In this document: piece by piece, positions 4,956-6,065 of the stretch
How the letters are laid out: every line of letters begins with the position of its first letter
How positions within the stretch are numbered: the first letter of the stretch is position 1
Assembly: GCA_027858555.1 (NCBI GenBank)
Contig: JAQICP010000441.1
Span: 1-6,065, forward strand
Direction of reading: 5' to 3'
DNA: 6,065 nt
Source of the DNA: Vallitaleaceae bacterium
Lineage (GTDB): Bacteria > Bacillota > Clostridia > Lachnospirales > Vallitaleaceae
Made by a program: the position numbers and the translations under genes
Notes under the pieces: model-generated
What the model saw: the letters and a program-made list of their open reading frames with translations, nothing else
Database searches by the model: none
What the model was told of the DNA's origin: nothing

Positions 4956-6065
4956 AGACCATATCATGCTCAGATATACGATTTCGAACTGTGTTCGTAT
5001 TTCGAGAGAGTCGCTTTTCATCTAGCTTAGCTCTTCGTACCTGTTTATGTTCAATGTACGCGGCTTCTTTTTTTAATTTATCATAGCTCTCTAATCGCTC
5101 TTTGGTTAAGGTACCGTTTTCAATAGCTTCTCTAACAGCGCAACCAGGTTCACTTCGGTGACTGCAATCGGTAAATTTACACATGTGAGATAATGTTAGA
5201 ATCTCCTCAAAGACATTATCAAGTCCCTCTTTACCAGTCCACAACCCTAGTTCTCTCATGCCAGGGGTATCTAAAATCATCCCACCCCCTGGTAACAATA
5301 CCAGTTCTCGATGGGTTGTGGTATGCCTACCCCTATCATCATCTTCTCTAACTTTTTGTACTTTCAGTATATCATTGCCAGCAAGGGTATTCACCAATGT
5401 TGATTTACCAACACCTGAAGAGCCTAAAACAACGACGGTTTTACCTGGTTTCAGATACACTTTAAGGTCCTCTAGTCCATCTCCATAGATAGAACTAATT
5501 GGATGAATGTCAACGCCAAGTGCAATGCTTTCTACTTCTAACAACTTATCATCTACATCATTGCATAGATCCGCTTTTGATAGAATCACAACTGGCCTGG
5601 CGCCGCTTTCCCACGCAACAACCAGATATCGCTCTAGCTTTCTAATATTATAGTCTTTATTGAGTGCATTAACAATGAAAACCGTATCAAAATTAGCGGC
5701 TACAATCTGTTCAATTGTTTCTGTGCCTGCAATTTTTCTAGAGAACTTAGTTTTTCTAGAAAGTGTTTTTTGAATCAATCCTTTTCCTTCTTGTACATCC
5801 ATCACAACCCAATCGCCAACAGCAGGATATGTGTTTTGTGATGCTTGTTGGTAAGCATATTTGCCAGTGACTTCTGCAACTATTTCACCGTCTTCAGTCA
5901 TAACGCTGTATAGTTTAGCATGTGCTGATATGACCCTACCAACAACCCAAGGTGTTGGTTCATCTTCAATACCTTGTTCCACTTCATCTTGACTATCACT
6001 TCCACTATTACTATCACAATCACGCGAATCGTTTTCACAGACTGTGGTATGCTCCTCTTTTTTAG
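4954..6065 (-). CDS. rsgA: Ribosome small-subunit-dependent GTPase RsgA (5' end beyond window)
   Basis: There are 369 visible residues, with the frame open to the right edge. RsgA is a circularly permuted GTPase that acts in late 30S subunit maturation in the cytoplasm. Taking the in-frame GTG at 5980-5982 as residue 1, an OB-fold covers about 12-80 (GRVISAHAKLYSVMTEDGEI, YPAVGDWVVM). G4 comes first (SKAD, 135-138, with Ser in place of the usual Asn or Thr). Then come G1 (GSSGVGKST, 187-195), the switch region RGRHTTTHREL (217-227) and G3 (DTPG, 238-241). The zinc knuckle is Cys268, Cys273, His275 and Cys281. The C-terminus is a basic helix (EHKQVRRAKLDEKR). The GTG has no ribosome binding site, and the frame continues upstream for 27 codons rich in Asp, Ser and Glu. 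The real start is therefore probably outside the window, consistent with the longer clostridial RsgA group. It is co-transcribed with the MFS gene. Confidence 0.92.
   Translation of the reverse strand, partial: KKEEHTTVCENDSRDCDSNSGSDSQDEVEQGIEDEPTPWVVGRVISAHAKLYSVMTEDGEIVAEVTGKYAYQQASQNTYPAVGDWVVMDVQEGKGLIQKTLSRKTKFSRKIAGTETIEQIVAANFDTVFIVNALNKDYNIRKLERYLVVAWESGARPVVILSKADLCNDVDDKLLEVESIALGVDIHPISSIYGDGLEDLKVYLKPGKTVVVLGSSGVGKSTLVNTLAGNDILKVQKVREDDDRGRHTTTHRELVLLPGGGMILDTPGMRELGLWTGKEGLDNVFEEILTLSHMCKFTDCSHRSEPGCAVREAIENGTLTKERLESYDKLKKEAAYIEHKQVRRAKLDEKRLSRNTNTVRNRISEHDMV

Noticed and set aside
5258..5488. Plus-strand open frame antisense to the RsgA GTPase motifs
   Set aside because: It lies opposite the most conserved part of RsgA and has no independent coding evidence.
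5980..5982. GTG as the true start of RsgA
   Set aside because: No Shine-Dalgarno sequence precedes it, and the frame continues open to the window edge, so the start is more likely further upstream.

Overview
The window is AT-rich and reads as chromosomal DNA from a low-GC Firmicute, probably a member of the Clostridia. This rests on strong AGGAGG-type ribosome binding sites, frequent TTG starts, a soluble chemotaxis receptor, a clostridial-type RsgA, and AT-rich codon use. The genus cannot be fixed from the sequence. No mobile element, CRISPR array, tRNA or rRNA was found.

Left part (1-1824, minus strand): the 5' end of a methyl-accepting chemotaxis protein gene with a TTG start runs off the left edge. 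Upstream of it lies a lipoprotein gene (755-1762) with its own extended -10 promoter and a strong intrinsic terminator (712-739). The lipoprotein carries two diverged tandem copies of a domain of about 125 residues that has no family name I recognise.

Middle (1825-2306): a gene-poor stretch that holds an 18-bp perfect palindrome, a possible degraded minus-strand reading frame, and the promoter of the next operon. That promoter is overlapped by two near-identical TGACT-type inverted repeats, which look like operators for the regulator encoded just downstream.

Plus-strand operon (2307-3621): a TetR/AcrR-family repressor and a four-helix membrane protein with two 4Fe-4S clusters (NapH/polyferredoxin-like) overlap by 23 bases. 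The repressor's DNA-binding domain is intact, but no ATG, GTG or TTG lies where it must begin. The codon at the correct distance from the ribosome binding site is ATC. This autoregulated repressor plus iron-sulfur membrane protein pair is the most interesting unit here; what it senses and what it reduces are not known from the sequence.

Right part (3665-6065, minus strand): an RsgA-type ribosome-assembly GTPase, whose 5' end lies beyond the right edge, is followed 14 bases later by an MFS transporter. The transporter's ribosome binding site overlaps the RsgA stop codon, so the two are probably one transcript. This unit converges on the iron-sulfur operon across a 43-base gap with no clear terminator.
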